Shown in pieces: positions 40,471 to 52,100 of a DNA stretch of 64,000 bases. Origin of the DNA: Gautieria morchelliformis (lineage: Eukaryota; Basidiomycota; Agaricomycetes; Gomphales; Gomphaceae). Within the stretch, counting starts at the first letter, position 1. Each line of letters begins with the position of its first letter. The stretch spans positions 46,344 through 110,343 of the forward strand of contig WHVA01000391.1 in assembly GCA_015179125.1 (NCBI GenBank), written 5' to 3'. Made by a program: the position numbers and the translations under genes. A model generated the notes under the pieces. The model was not told where the DNA came from. It did no database searches and was given only the letters and a program-made list of their open reading frames with translations.

Positions 40471-40634
40471 TAAGATATGCAGTCGTGGATTCGATAGTTT
40501 GCAGCGATACAAGTCGCTGCCTTAAATCCATGGGTATTGTTCTAATTAAAATTAGATCCTTTGTCTGGTAGAGAACAAGAAGACTCTTGTTTTCCGGCTG
40601 GGCTCCTTGTCCTCCCTGTGCCTGTAACGACAGC

Positions 40635-40800
40635 TTCTGACCATCAGAGCGATGCGGCGATCGATCGCGGAACACTCTTGTGAGATTGATGTACATCCGG
40701 ACCCAATTAGGCGACTAAGAATGCGGGGCCGGACGCATGATATTTTATGATTCTGGGGACATGGCAGATTGGACTCTCGACTCACTGGCAGAGTATGCAG
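40635..40800 (+). repeat. interspersed repeat R1, copy B (short)
   Basis: Shares AGCGATGCGGCGATCGATCG, the GGAACACTC string, CATCCGGACCCAATTAGGCG and the downstream GACTAAGAATGCGGGGCCGG with 36295-36440. It lies immediately upstream of the peroxiredoxin remnant. Confidence 0.65.
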
Positions 40801-40859
40801 ATACTCCGACCAGGTTCTGTATATCGACGTGTCGTTGTCCGGTCGCTGTCACTCTTCTA

Positions 40860-41259
40860 GAGGTGGAAGTCTTTAAGCGGTCAAACGTTGGTGTCTTTGG
40901 TATCAGTGGCGACGCTGTCGCGAAACAGAAGAGCTTGGCTGATCAGCATTGGCTGCCGTGCTCGGTTCTCAGTGACGCGAAAGAGATGCACGCAAGGCCT
41001 ACCAAATAAAGAAGGTCTGTTGGGATTGACTGAGGGTATGTACTGCTTTGATATTCTTCTCGAACAAAGGACGTAGACGCATACCGTCTTTCAGGACGTG
41101 TGACGTTCGTCATCGGCTCCAAGGGTGTGGTTGAGCTCCGTGTTGAATTTCAATGAGCACGTCTCATTTGTCCGCAAGGTCTTGGAAGCGATAGAGGAGG
41201 CGGAGAAGAAAGGAAAGGAGCCTACACTTCATGACGAGACGCCGAGTCAACCCTCATGA
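40860..41259 (+). pseudogene. peroxiredoxin Q (BCP/DOT5-like) pseudogene, C-terminal part
   Basis: Read over three frames: VGVFGISGDAVAKQKSLADQ, LPCSVLSDAK, then DARKAYQIKK, LLGLTEG, an intron from about 41036 to 41091 (GTATGT...TTTCAG), GRVTFVIGSKGVVE, and LNFNEHVSFVRKVLEAIEEA ending in KKGKEPTLHDETPSQPS and a stop at 41259. Order and content match thiol peroxidases of the PrxQ family (VIGISGD..., LLSDE..., RVTYVID-like). At least three single-base frameshifts are present (near 40985, 41020 and 41150). The N-terminal part with the peroxidatic Cys is not recognisable; repeat R1 occupies that position. A basic Ser/Lys-rich start near 40126 (MLSQLQPSMTSCKRVS) could be a leftover N-terminus. Not functional. 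Confidence 0.7.
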
Positions 41260-41349
41260 ATACGTCTCCATAAGTTATGATGACATCTTACTGTATGCAT
41301 GGAACTACGCTGGGAATACACGTCGTAATACTGTGCAAAGACAAGTTGA

Positions 41350-41516
41350 TTGGAGGTGTATAAAGTACGAATCGTGGCCAATTTGAAGTTCCCAAGACTT
41401 GTCTGGAAACAAGTTTTGCTGGAATGGAATAAATATGCACGTGGACGAGGCGCCGAAAACAAACAAGCCACCACGAAGTCGCTCGTTGTTGCGTTGGACC
41501 CGTCGCTAGCACCCTT
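41350..41516 (+). other. host ORF fragment interrupted by Copia-2
   Basis: The frame MEVYKVRIVANLKFPRLVW...DPSLAPF runs to the Copia-2 target CCCTT (41512-41516). It would resume after the element at 46505 as TRGVRLYSLILNHDCR and a stop at about 46554. No family recognised; whether it is a real exon is uncertain. Confidence 0.35.
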
Positions 41517-41736
41517 TGTTAGTAATCGGGACGATGACACCGCCGAGGCAGAGCCGGCACGCACTTAGCCGAAGGTTCGAGATCGCTCTCGACCCCGGAT
41601 ACTGGTACACCGGCACCGCATCGGCACAGCAGCTCGAAGGGATTGGTAATATAGGAACATCATAATTAGTATATAAGGACAGATGATCTTGTACAGATCG
41701 TAGAATATCAGATCATTATATCTCCTTCGTTCCACA
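41517..41736 (+). repeat. Copia-2 left LTR
   Basis: 220 bp, TGTTAGTAATCGGG...CGTTCCACA. TATA-like TATATAAGG lies near 41671. Confidence 0.95.
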
Positions 41737-41750
41737 GGTTATGGGCCCCG
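41737..41750 (+). promoter_or_regulatory. Copia-2 primer-binding site (half-tRNA type)
   Basis: GGTTATGGGCCCCG directly after the LTR; complementary to the anticodon stem-loop of initiator tRNA-Met, the same site as in Copia-1. Confidence 0.8.
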
Positions 41751-41815
41751 CGCATAACTAAACTACTACAAATCTAACTACGCTCCATACTCCAATAACT
41801 CAATACCGATCAACG

Positions 41816-44800
41816 ATGTCGAGTAGCAATAACACGTACAAGATCGATCCCTTGAACGGGGATAATTACGCGGCGTGGCGCCGGCGGCTCGAGTGGATAC
41901 TCGATGACTTAGATCTGTGGGACGTGGCTATCGGCAGGGAGACGGAACCGAGACCGGCAGATGCCGACAACGTCACTGCGAGCGAGCAGCAGGAGATCGA
42001 CGATTGGAGAAGGAAGGACAAGAAGGCTAGAAAAGAGATTTGCCTCAGAGTTGCCGATGAACAACTAGTTTACATCAATCAGACGATGTCTGCATTTGCT
42101 GTATGGACTAGTCTACAAGCTATATTCGAATCTAAGGGAGCAGTGGGAATTGTAAATCTCCGAAGAGATTTCTTCCGGACGCTTGCCGAGGACGGCGCGA
42201 ACATGGAGGAGCACGTACGCAAGCTCCGCGGCATTCAACAGGAATTGAATGCGCGGGGGCATTACATCAGTGACACCGAGTTCTCGAACACGTTGCTGAC
42301 GTCATTACCAGATTCTTGGTCGGCATTTATTACGGCAGTAAACGCCAGTGGAGCCGGGACAACAGCTGATATATTAATAGCTCGGGTCCTCGATGAGGAT
42401 CGAGCACGGAAAGCTGGATCGGCACGGCAGACGGCGCTTAAGGCGCAACAACGTCACAGGACCAGGAAAGATGACTCAGGAGCAACAAAGGGAAAGTGCC
42501 GAAATTGCGGCAAGAAGGGTCATTACGTGAAGGACTGTTGGGCGAAAGGTGGCGGCAAGGAGGGCCAAGCACCGAAATGGTTCAAATCAGGGAACAAAGA
42601 AACAGTCAAACAAGCAGAAGAAAAGGACTTCGCATTTGTATCTAAGGAGGTAGCATACAGTGCTATATCCGCATCCGACTGGTTAGCCGATTCAGCGGCA
42701 ACAACACACATAGCTAGAAGCCGAAATGATTTCGCTAGCTATGCCGAGGAACCATCTGAAATCGAAGGAATTTCACCCGGTGCGGTACTACATACACAAG
42801 GCCGAGGCACTATATACATGGAATTCAAGATCGGCGCCAAGACGAACACGATCGAGCTACGTGACGTCAAACACGCACCAGATGCGCCGAACAACCTTAT
42901 CAGCGTAGGGCGTTTAACTGATAAGGGCAACACGGCCACATTTTCAGGCACCGGCGTCGAATTCAAATCACGCGCCGGAGTTACCTTCGCACAGGGACAG
43001 AAGCGTGGGCGGCTGTTCTGTATGAAGGCACGAGTCACTCGATCAGTCGAGGCACGGGACTTTGCCGCAGCGGCAAAAGGACGGTCATGGGACAAATGGC
43101 ACAGGATACTCGGGCACGTCAACATAAATTCTATAAAGATGTTGAAATCTAACGATCTAGTCACCGGACTTGAGATCGACGAGTCAAACGAGCCGAGCCA
43201 GTGCAAGGCATGCATACAAGGCAAGCGGCATGTGGAGCCGTTCCCCAAAAGAGCCGAGGACACTGTAGAACAGGTCGGTGACCTGACAGTATCCGATGTA
43301 TGGGGACCTGCCCAGACTGAGGTGTTGGGTGCATTTATGCTCCTGCACCAAAATCAAGCATAATATGTTCAATTTATTGTGTGGTGTTTCCAATTGTTTC
43401 TCACATTGTTCTTGTACCATGCATCCATTTCTCTGCTTATTTTCGAAATTTTCCAGTCACTCTCTATCTCTCCATTTCATTCTGTTATTTCTACTTTCAC
43501 AGGCGGCTGCACCCAGCGGAGTTTGAAATGACTTCGACGCGCGAGCCCTTGGGCGCTAAAGGGCCGGGTGCAAGTATATGCCTTCTGAGACAGGATTACA
43601 CTCCTCTCTCAGTGACAATAAATTCACTGAGAGAGGCGAGTAGTATTCTTCATATTTACATAGCATGTTGACTGAAAATCATGTAGTATATTTGATTCTA
43701 GGTATTGTATTAATACATCAGTGACAATAAATTCACTGAGAGAGTATATTTGATTCTAGCTTTCTAAGAACTCTACCGAACCTTCCCTGCCATAGCCCTA
43801 GTTGCTAACACGAGGGACCGTCGCGTGAGAAATACTTTTATTCTTTCACGGACATCAAATCGAGGTACACCGTAATCTATTTTGGGAGCACCAAAGATGA
43901 AGCGCTCAAACACTTCGAGACATACAAGGCATTCCTCGAGACCCAAACAGGTCAGAAACTGAAGAGGTTTCGCTCGGATAATGGAGGGGAATATGTCAAT
44001 AAAAATTTCAAGGAATTTTGTGCAAAATATGGCATTATCATGGAGACCACAGCTCCATACTCCCCAGCCCAGAATGGAATTGCCGAACGACTCAACCGGA
44101 CCTTACTCGAGCACGCACGGGCAATGATATTTGCCAAGAACCTGCCAAAAATACTCTGGCCCGAGGCCGTGGCTTACGCGTGTTATATCAAAAATCGATC
44201 ACCCACGCGAGCGCTTGGAGATGACGCAACGCCGTTCCAAGCACTATTCGGCAAGAAGCCGAACATAGCACGTCTAGAGGAATTCGGAACAAATTGTTGG
44301 GTTATGGTGCCGGATCAACGTCGAGCCAAACTTGATCCAAAGGCAGAAGAACATATCTTCGTCGGAGTAGCAGAACATGCAAAAGCCTGGAGGTATTACA
44401 ATAAAGCCTCAAAGCACGTTCAAGTCTCTAGGAACATTACATTTGACGAAAATGACAACAAACTCTACCCTATCCCAGATAACGACGATGACGACACGGC
44501 ACCGCTCGAGGGGGAGCACTCACCGCGCGAGCATGTGCCGGACCCGATCACATCTACCCCACAGACGTCATCACCCCAGACAACACCCGTTCCTGATCCA
44601 CCTGAACAAGCGCCAGCTCCACAGATTCGACGGAGCGCGCGTATCATTCAAAGACCGGATTACCGGAAGCTGAATAATTCAGGACGCACCGAGCAGGTTT
44701 ACATAATGAGAGAAATCATCACTGAACCTGAGAATTACAGAGCAGCGGTATCACGTGATGATGTGCCGATCTGGGAGAAAGCGATGGAAATTGAGATGGA

Positions 44801-46331
44801 CCAACACAAGACGTTAGGAACATGGGAGCTAACAGAACTACCACCCGGACAAGTAGCTATCGGTTGCCGATGGGTATACCCTGTCAAAACACAACCGGAT
44901 GGACAATTCGATAAGGCTAAAGCAAGGGTTGTGGCTCAAGGATTCACACAGAGGCCAGGGATGGATTACTACGAGATAACCTCACCCGTGGTCAAATTCG
45001 ATTCACTACGTGTTCTATTAGCGATCGCAAACACACTCGATTGGGAAATCAAAATGATGGATGTCAAAGGCGCCTACCTCAATTCAACCATAGATGAGGA
45101 GATCTACATGCGCCAGCCCGACGGTTTTGATGATGGATCTGGACGCGTTCTAAGAATATACAGAGCGCTCTACGGACTCAAACAATCGGGGCGAGCTTGG
45201 CATCAGCGCTTACGCAAATTACTACTCGATCTCGGCTTCCATCAAAGTACAGCCGATGAATGCGTCTACATCAGACAAGATAAGGACTCAATCGAAGTCA
45301 TATCAGTATATGTGGATGACTTTGGACTATTTGCTGACTCCAAAGGAGGGATGATTAAGCTCAAGGGGGAGCTTCATGGAAAATTCCCTTTAACAGATTT
45401 AGGAGAAATGAAGAAAATCTTGGGAATTAGAGTTGAGAGGAATAGGGATGAGGGAACACTGATCATGTCACAAGGGCATTACATCGACATCATACTCGAT
45501 CGATTCAACATGACAACAGCACATTCCGTATCTACACCTCTGCATAAAATGATCAAACTCACGACACCCATGGACTCAACAGGTCCAAATACCGAAGTAC
45601 CCTATGCTAAAGCGATCGGATCACTCATGTATGCAGCACTCAGCACGCGACCTGATTTGGCCTTTACCGTACAACATCTGAGCCAATTCACTACTACTTA
45701 CGGAACCGAGCACTGGACGGCGATCAAGCACGCGCTCAGGTACCTCAAGGGGTCACGTGACGACGGCATAATCTTCCGACGAGACGCTGGTCTCGACCTC
45801 GAAATATTTGTCGACTCGGATTATGCTAATAGAAACGACGCACTATCTATTAGTGGCTATGTAGCTATACTAGGAGGGGGAGCTATCGCATGGAGCTCGA
45901 AGAAACAGCGAACGATCGCGCTATCTACCACGGAGGCCGAATACATGGCACTTATCGAGGGCGCCAAGCAATTAATCTGGCTGAGGCGTTTTATCGAGGA
46001 ACTTGGAATCGATCAAACCCAGCCCACGTCACTTCGATCAGACAATCTAGGCGCCATTACACTATCGCATGACGCAACGTATCATGCGCGTACCAAACAC
46101 ATCAATGTCGCATATCATTTCATCCGTGAGAAAGTGGTCTCTCACGAGGCATCACTTATGTACGTACCGACGAAGGAGAACGTAGCGGACATGTTTACAA
46201 AGGGACTAGATATGCATCAACATAGGTATCTATTAGGGAAATTAGGATTTTACCGAAGGGACTTCTCGCTGAGGGGGAGTGTTAGTAATCGGGACGATGA
46301 CACCGCCGAGGCAGAGCCGGCACGCACTTAG
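41816..46331 (+). pseudogene. Copia-2 Gag-Pol polyprotein, interrupted in integrase
   Basis: Starts MSSSNNTYKIDPLNGDNY. Gag with knuckle CRNCGKKGHYVKDC (about residue 228), protease WLADSAATTHIA (DSA in place of DTG/DSG), integrase HHCC (WHRILGHVN...CKACIQGK), then DVWGPAQTE, where the solo LTR enters at 43323. Beyond it, from 43816: FTDIKSRYT, RSDNGGEY, YSPAQNGIAERLNRTLLEHA, a Pro/Thr-rich linker, RT with SVYVDDFGLF (about 45310), RNase H (FVDSDYANR, STTEAEYMAL). There is no stop before the right LTR: the frame runs 17 codons into it and stops at 46331. Apart from the LTR no break is seen. Confidence 0.93.
43323..43810 (+). mobile_element. solo LTR of the Copia-1 family inside Copia-2
   Basis: 488 bp, TGTTGGGTGC...GCTAACA. 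Flanks are TGAGG (43318-43322) and CGAGG (43811-43815), a 5-bp target duplication with one C/T difference. Closer to the Copia-1 LTRs than the 14620 solo LTR is. Formed by LTR-LTR recombination of a full insertion. Confidence 0.94.
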
Positions 46332-46499
46332 CCGAAGGTTCGAGATCGCTCTCGACCCCGGATACTGGTACACCGGCACTGCATCGGCACAGCAGCTCGA
46401 AGGGATTGGTAATATAGGAACATCATAATTAGTATATAAGGACAGATGATCTTGTACAGATCGTAGAATATCAGATCATTATATCTCCTTCGTTCCACA
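46280..46499 (+). repeat. Copia-2 right LTR
   Basis: 220 bp, matches 41517-41736; followed by the target duplicate CCCTT. Confidence 0.95.
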
Positions 46500-46504
46500 C
46501 CCTT

Positions 46505-47394
46505 TACCCGTGGTGTTCGCCTTTACTCCTTAATACTCAATCACGACTGTCGATGACCCCTCGCCGCCCTTCCTTAGCTTCAGCTCGCGGCCGCCTTTGT
46601 AGTTTTTTATCCGACTACCACCGCCCCCGCCGCCACCTTCTCCAGCTCGCTTGGCTTCGTCCACTCATTCTCAGCTGCCCTCCTCGCCAGCAACAATCTC
46701 TGGAAGCACAGGCGATAGCAATTCAACCTCTCCCGGTAGCCTCAGACGCACGGGCATGCGTGCCTAACGGCAACAAGCACACAGCTTTCAGTGACGACGA
46801 CGACAATGTACCAGATCATGACGATAATGACATAGCGAGGCTTTCAAATGAAAAGTATCCCGGAAAGAGGAAGAATGCAGAGTACAGGCCCTCGTCTTCC
46901 ACTTTGGAGCGAGTCAAAAGCCTGACCGGAAGAAACAGAAAGGGGCTTTACTTGCTCTGATGCGCCAGACCCATAGCTTGTTTTGGCACCCTATATCTTC
47001 TCCGGCCACTCAATTTCGCCCTCGCGGTACATTTATCTTCACATTCTTGCCGTCGTCGTGACACCACGCTCATATATATAATCAATCCACTCGCGAATCA
47101 ATCTGGTTTACCCATATCCTGGAATGAATGTGCACACATATCCTTGTTGTACCTATCTTGCCACACTCAATTAACTTAGGTCATCGACAAGCTTTCCTCC
47201 ATTACTTCTCCAGACTGTCACTCTGGGTCCTCACCATCTGCACCCTCAACATCGTCCTCGCGTTCCCGATCGCCCCTCCCGGCCACCTTCTCGTCCTCCT
47301 CATCTACAGCAAGCACAAGCTCTCGCGTATCTTTGGCACCCTCTCAACTAGGGATTCCGGTTCTGAAACTGAGCGCGAGGAGCAGCATCCTTGC
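46505..47394. other. interval with one unrecognised ORF
   Basis: 46553-46960 (+) is open for 135 codons (Pro/Ser/Arg-rich start, then an acidic Asp run FSDDDDNVPDHDDND and a basic tail). No family recognised and composition bias makes it weak. 46960-47394 holds nothing I can identify. Confidence 0.3.
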
Positions 47395-47770
47395 CGCGTA
47401 CGTCCTTCTTCACGAGCCAACCATTTGCATTCGTCTGTAATGGACCAGGGCACACCATCGGGGCCTTCCCCGTGCGCATACCCTTGGGTTACAACGCAGC
47501 GAACCACGCCAGCGTCTGAGGTCTGCTCCCTCCTCGCCTGCTACACCCAGCTGCTCAGACACCAAATACTCCGCTGTGGCTGCAGACGCCTTGACGGCAG
47601 GGTGCGTCAAATACTTCCGTCAGTATCGCTGTATAGCTGACCGGGGTGCAGTCTGTCGGTGAGAGCTCCACGTCGACGCAGTGCACGCAAGATCATGAGC
47701 ATACGATATCACTGGGCGTTCTAGTCGCACGTGGGGCTGCCTCCCCCCAATCTGCTGGTGCTGGTGGAAC
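47395..47770 (+). repeat. diverged, internally deleted duplicate of 36696-37230
   Basis: 47395-47480 matches 36696-36785 (CGTACGTCCTTCTTCACGAG..., start MDQGTPSGPS); 47510-47580 matches 36815-36880; 47595-47760 matches 37060-37230 (GGTGCAGTCTGTCGGTGAGA, CACGCAAGATCATGAGCATA). This copy lacks roughly 180 bases that separate the blocks in the other, and reads AADALTAGCVKYFRQYR in the last block. Which copy keeps the ancestral frame is unclear. Confidence 0.75.
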
Positions 47771-48449
47771 ATTCTCTGTGACGCCCACATCTCCCCATGG
47801 TCAGCAGCCAGCGCGACCGTCAACTTTGTGTGATTCCTCGAGGTGCGTGCAGCGCTGGAGTTCCGTGGACGAGGTGGCACTTAATGGAAACGTGAACAGT
47901 CCATCGAGGGATGATCCTGACGGACGGCGGCAGTCGCGTCATGCGGGGAGTGCGGAGAGCCCGCTGGGTGGGAGGGAAGGCCGTAGTGTTGTGGGCGAAG
48001 GCTTACGAGCTGCTGGACTCGCCCGTCGTGGCTGGGAAGATGTCTTCGCTGAAGGTGTTCCGCAAAGCCGAACACAGCTTAGCGGTGGATTGGGGAGAAG
48101 GCTCTAACTGAATGGCAGTAGGGGTGGAGACCTGGGCGAATTGAGGTGTGGGATGGCGCATGTTGGGATTGGGCTTCCAGACGAGGAACAAGGTCCACGA
48201 ACACCACCTTCTGACCTGGATCTGTGCGGTATAGGGCTGCACGTAATATTCACACTGTTTTGTCTAGTGGTGCCTCACGAGCAGGCACATCGTTCGGGTT
48301 GTATGGTGCAGATGAGGAGGGACCTCGCATGACTCCGCTGCGCACGTATCGATCGTCACACGCGCTACCAGAGAAAACGATGTCAGGACACACCCCACAC
48401 ACGAACGTACCTCGCACTATGGCCGGGCCCCGCAAACGCCATCTTCGGA
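47771..48449 (+). other. coding-like remnants upstream of the LINE-4 insertion
   Basis: Plus-strand stretch KAVVLWAKAYELLDSPVVAGKM and following (about 47985-48110) looks like genuine coding sequence ending at 48111. 48313-48449 is open in the frame that continues beyond LINE-4 at 54915. These may be exons of one host gene. No family recognised. Confidence 0.35.
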
Positions 48450-48457
48450 GCACGCCC

Positions 48458-48459
<2 letters not shown>
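48450..48459. repeat. target-site duplication of LINE-4, left copy
   Basis: GCACGCCCGG next to the poly(T), matching 54905-54914. Confidence 0.9.
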
Positions 48460-48492
<33 letters not shown>

Positions 48493-49108
48493 CCATTGTT
48501 ATCCGTTGAGCTGTATGCTCATGTAGGATACTACATGCCGTGTAACTAGCGAGTGACCGTAGACGAGAAACAAAACATACGCCCTAAGGCGGGGTGGTCC
48601 CAATCCGGACTAACTTCCCCTGAAGATTATACGCTGTAATGTAGTTAGGTAGTAAAGAGAAAGGTGTGTGGGCATGTCCCGAAACACGTGCGAATGCGTT
48701 CATGGTTCGTCTTGTCTATGTATTAAAGTGACCGTTTGAAAAGATAAGAGGAGAGGAGAGCATGAGCAGTGCGGCCTCCTTCTGATCGGAGACGGGTGAG
48801 GGACGGGGGAGGAGCGGAGGAGGAACGGGCTGGTGCGGACGGCTGTGCTCGGGGGTGCTAGCGTGGTGCGTGGCAGGCATACGCGCGGGTGTGCGGCGGC
48901 AACGGGGGCGGGGTTGGGAGCGACGGGGATGGGGCTGGGTGAGACGGGAGATCTGTGGGAAGAGCTGTGCTGTTAGTGATGCATGGTCATATGACTCTGA
49001 CTGGGGCTGAGGGACGCAGGGGAGGAAAGGGGGGATCAGGGTGCAACGTCGGGGGGAGGGGGGGGGGGTGGAAGCGTTTGGTCGCATTTACATAATCTAA
49101 CATGTAAT

Positions 49109-52100
49109 CTACGGTGGGGGGTCAGAAAGAAGCTTGGATAGGTTAAGTGCATCTCGTCTGAGGATATTTATCATGGGTTGTCGGTGTTGGGCATATGCGA
49201 TACACGATAGTAGAAAGTGCCGAACTGTTTCTTCATGCCGGTGGCAAGCTGGGCACATTGGGGAGGAGCTGGAGCCTATTTTGTGCAGGTGACGGTGGAG
49301 CTGAACGTGGCCTGTCCGTAACTGTACGAGTATGCTCGATTGTCGGCGTGGCAGGTGACTCGCCATCTCGCGGTAGTTGGAAGATGGCGCTTGTGGGTCG
49401 ATCGCGTGGAACCTTTGATATCTCGGGGACTCGGTGAACAGTTGTTTTGCCTTTGTCTTCAGTTGCTTCTTGTACGTGGTTTTGAGGGCTGACCTGCTGC
49501 TTGGTAGTGGTGTCCGCAGTTTCCTGGGGAGGGCCAGGGCCAAGCTGCTGCGTCCCTTCGCCGCTTCTTTAGCTAGCTCGTCGGCCCTTTCGTTCCCTTT
49601 GACTCCTTTGTGTCCAGGTACCCAGTGAACGTCGAGAGGTACTCCAGGGTGTGCTTCCGCCACTCGCTGCATCTGTTTGAGAAAATAATCAGTGAGATGT
49701 TGTCCAGGGCCGCTTTTGCGGCTGCTCAGTGCCTTGATCGCGGCTTGGTTATCGATGGCGATGGCGACTCCGTCCAGGAAAGTGTGTTCCTGCAGCAAGG
49801 CGGCGGCGAGAATTAGTCCGACGATTTCTGCTTCGTAGACTGTGTGGGATGTGTCGGCGCCCAGGTGGAGTTGTAGTTCGTGCCGCTGTGCGCCGTTGAT
49901 GAAGAGCACAGCGGCAGCTCCGACTCCTCCTTCATAGCTCGATCCGTCTGCGTAGATTTTGATCGAGGATGTGTTCGCTTTGTTGTGCTTGATTGCTTCC
50001 CTGTCGTCCTTGGCTATGTGTGTGCGCACTGGTGGGATCCATGACGGCTCGTGTCGAATTGGCGAGATGATTTCAACTTCTCCGACTGTCAGGCTGTGGG
50101 CTCGGAGCAGGTTGTGTAACGGTGATCGATGTTGCTGTGCCTGTTTCGAGGCCTTGCGCAGACGTGTGTGTAGTGGGTGGAGGGGTGGGAGCGTGAGCAT
50201 GCGTAAGGTGGCGTTGTAGGTGTGCTTGTCTAGTGCTAGCTGGATCGGCAGTAGGTCAGCGTGAATGTCGAGTAGGTCAGTTGGTGTGGAGCGCAGTGCT
50301 CCTGTGATGTATACCGCTGCCATTCTCTGCACCTTGGCGAGTTTTGAGACAAAGCCTACCGAGCCTTGGGCTTTCTTGTCGTTTTCACCCTTGTGCACTG
50401 GCGTGTACCAAACGTCGGCGGCGTACAACATTTTGGGGATGGCAATGCTGAGATAGAGGTGCCTCATGTTACGATACGACATACCCTTTGTCGGTTTGGC
50501 CAGCCGCCGGAATTGAAGTACCCAGTCAGTCCCTTTGGCGACCGCGCTGGCTGCTTGCTCCCTGAACCGTAATTCTCGATCAAGTATTACCCCAAGTAGT
50601 TTGTGGGACACTGTCGGTGCTATGGATGTACCTGCGAGGCTGAGGGGTCTTCCTTGGAGTAGCTTCGTCTTCCCTCGCCTTTCCGGGTCCTCCACCCTTC
50701 TCCTGGTGAAATCAATCAGTTTCATCTTGTCCAATTCAAACCTCGAGTTGTGAAGCTTGGACCACTCGTTCGCTCCTCCGTCTCTCGTCATCATCTGGAC
50801 TAGTCTGTTGTGCGTCTGCTTGAAAGTTTTGCCCGCCGCTAAGAACGTCACATCATCTATGAACGCCGGTGCTAGCTCTCCTTTGTCCTGTCTTGCCACT
50901 TCTATCAGTCCCGCATTGTAGAAATGATACAGTATAACCAGATTGGGTCCCCTTGGTCACATCCGTTGTCAATGTCCAGGAGATCGGACACGTAGTCGTC
51001 GAACTGTATCCTCGTTTGGCGCCCTTGCAGCCTGTTTTGTACCCACTTGGTGTATTGTTCTGGTACCCCTTTCATCCGTAGGTCGTGGATCAGTTGATCC
51101 ACAGTGACACTCGGGAACGCTCCTTTGACGTCCAGGAATAGCGCTGATACTACTTACCCTTTCTCCACTGGTCCTTGATAAAGTCTATTGTTACGTGTAG
51201 GGCGTCGACGGTATTCCTTCCTGCCCGTCCTCCAAAGTTGGTGGTAGGTGGAGTGCTTCAGCGTGATGGGTTAGCGTTTCGGCAACGCACCCTGAGAGCG
51301 GCTTGGCTAAGGTGTCCATTAGCGTGATGGGTCGGTAAGCCTTTGCCAGTGTATAGTCAGGCTTTCCCGGCTTTCTTAAGGCGGCAATGGCGGTAGTTTT
51401 CCACTGCTTGGGGTATACGTCGAGGTGGAATGTCGCGCGGTAGATGCATCCTAGGTGGGGGGTTAGCAGATCTGCGCAGTGGGTTAGTACCGCGTTGGAG
51501 AGTCCGGAGGGCCCTGGGGCTTTGTATGAGCTCATCTTGCCGATCACTCGTCGGATTTGCTGGTCGGTGATTGGTGTGTGTGCGAAGGCTGGCCCCAGGA
51601 ATTGTGTGTTGAGTTGCTGGTGGGGTTGCGCTCCTTGTGAGGGGAAGAACGAGCTGAATAGAAGCTTGCTTTTCTCCTCGTTGTTTGTGACCCTGGTCAC
51701 CATGCCGTTGTCGCCCATTACCTTTAGTGGTGGAATCCTGGTGCGCGCCCCATCCGATGACGGCCCAGACACCAGTCTACTGGCTGTCCACATGCTGGAT
51801 TCGTCTGCGGTTTGTAGCCAGTCGATCCAGTAGCTCTGCTTGGTGGCGCGTATTAGGTCCGTGTAACTGTTCCTCGAGTTGCAATATTCCTGATGCGCTG
51901 GGTGTAGCGGGTCGTTTTGGACTAGGTTGGCGTACCTCGCCGTCCTTCGCATCTTGGACCTTGCTTGACTGAGTTCCCTTGTCCACCATCTTTTGGTGTA
52001 TGGGCATTGGACGGAGTATGGCACGACGGCTTCAACCGTCGTGTTGATCGCTGTGGTCAGTGCGGTCAGTTGTTCTTCGAGCTCTTCCGCTTCTGTGATC

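Larger units (their letters stand above)
41517..46499 (+). mobile_element. Copia-2: Ty1/Copia element split by a solo LTR
   Basis: LTRs of 220 bp at 41517-41736 and 46280-46499, nearly identical (one difference seen). The target duplication CCCTT is at 41512-41516 and 46500-46504. Primer-binding site at 41737-41750, purine tract GAGGGGGAG at 46271-46279. The polyprotein frame is open on both sides of a Copia-1-family solo LTR (43323-43810), and the insert plus duplicated target (493 bases) accounts exactly for the frame change. It was intact until that hit. Confidence 0.96.

Noticed and set aside
46553-46960. acidic nuclear protein (FSDDDDNVPDHDDND)
   Set aside because: Kept only as an unrecognised ORF: low complexity, no homologous feature and no splice evidence.
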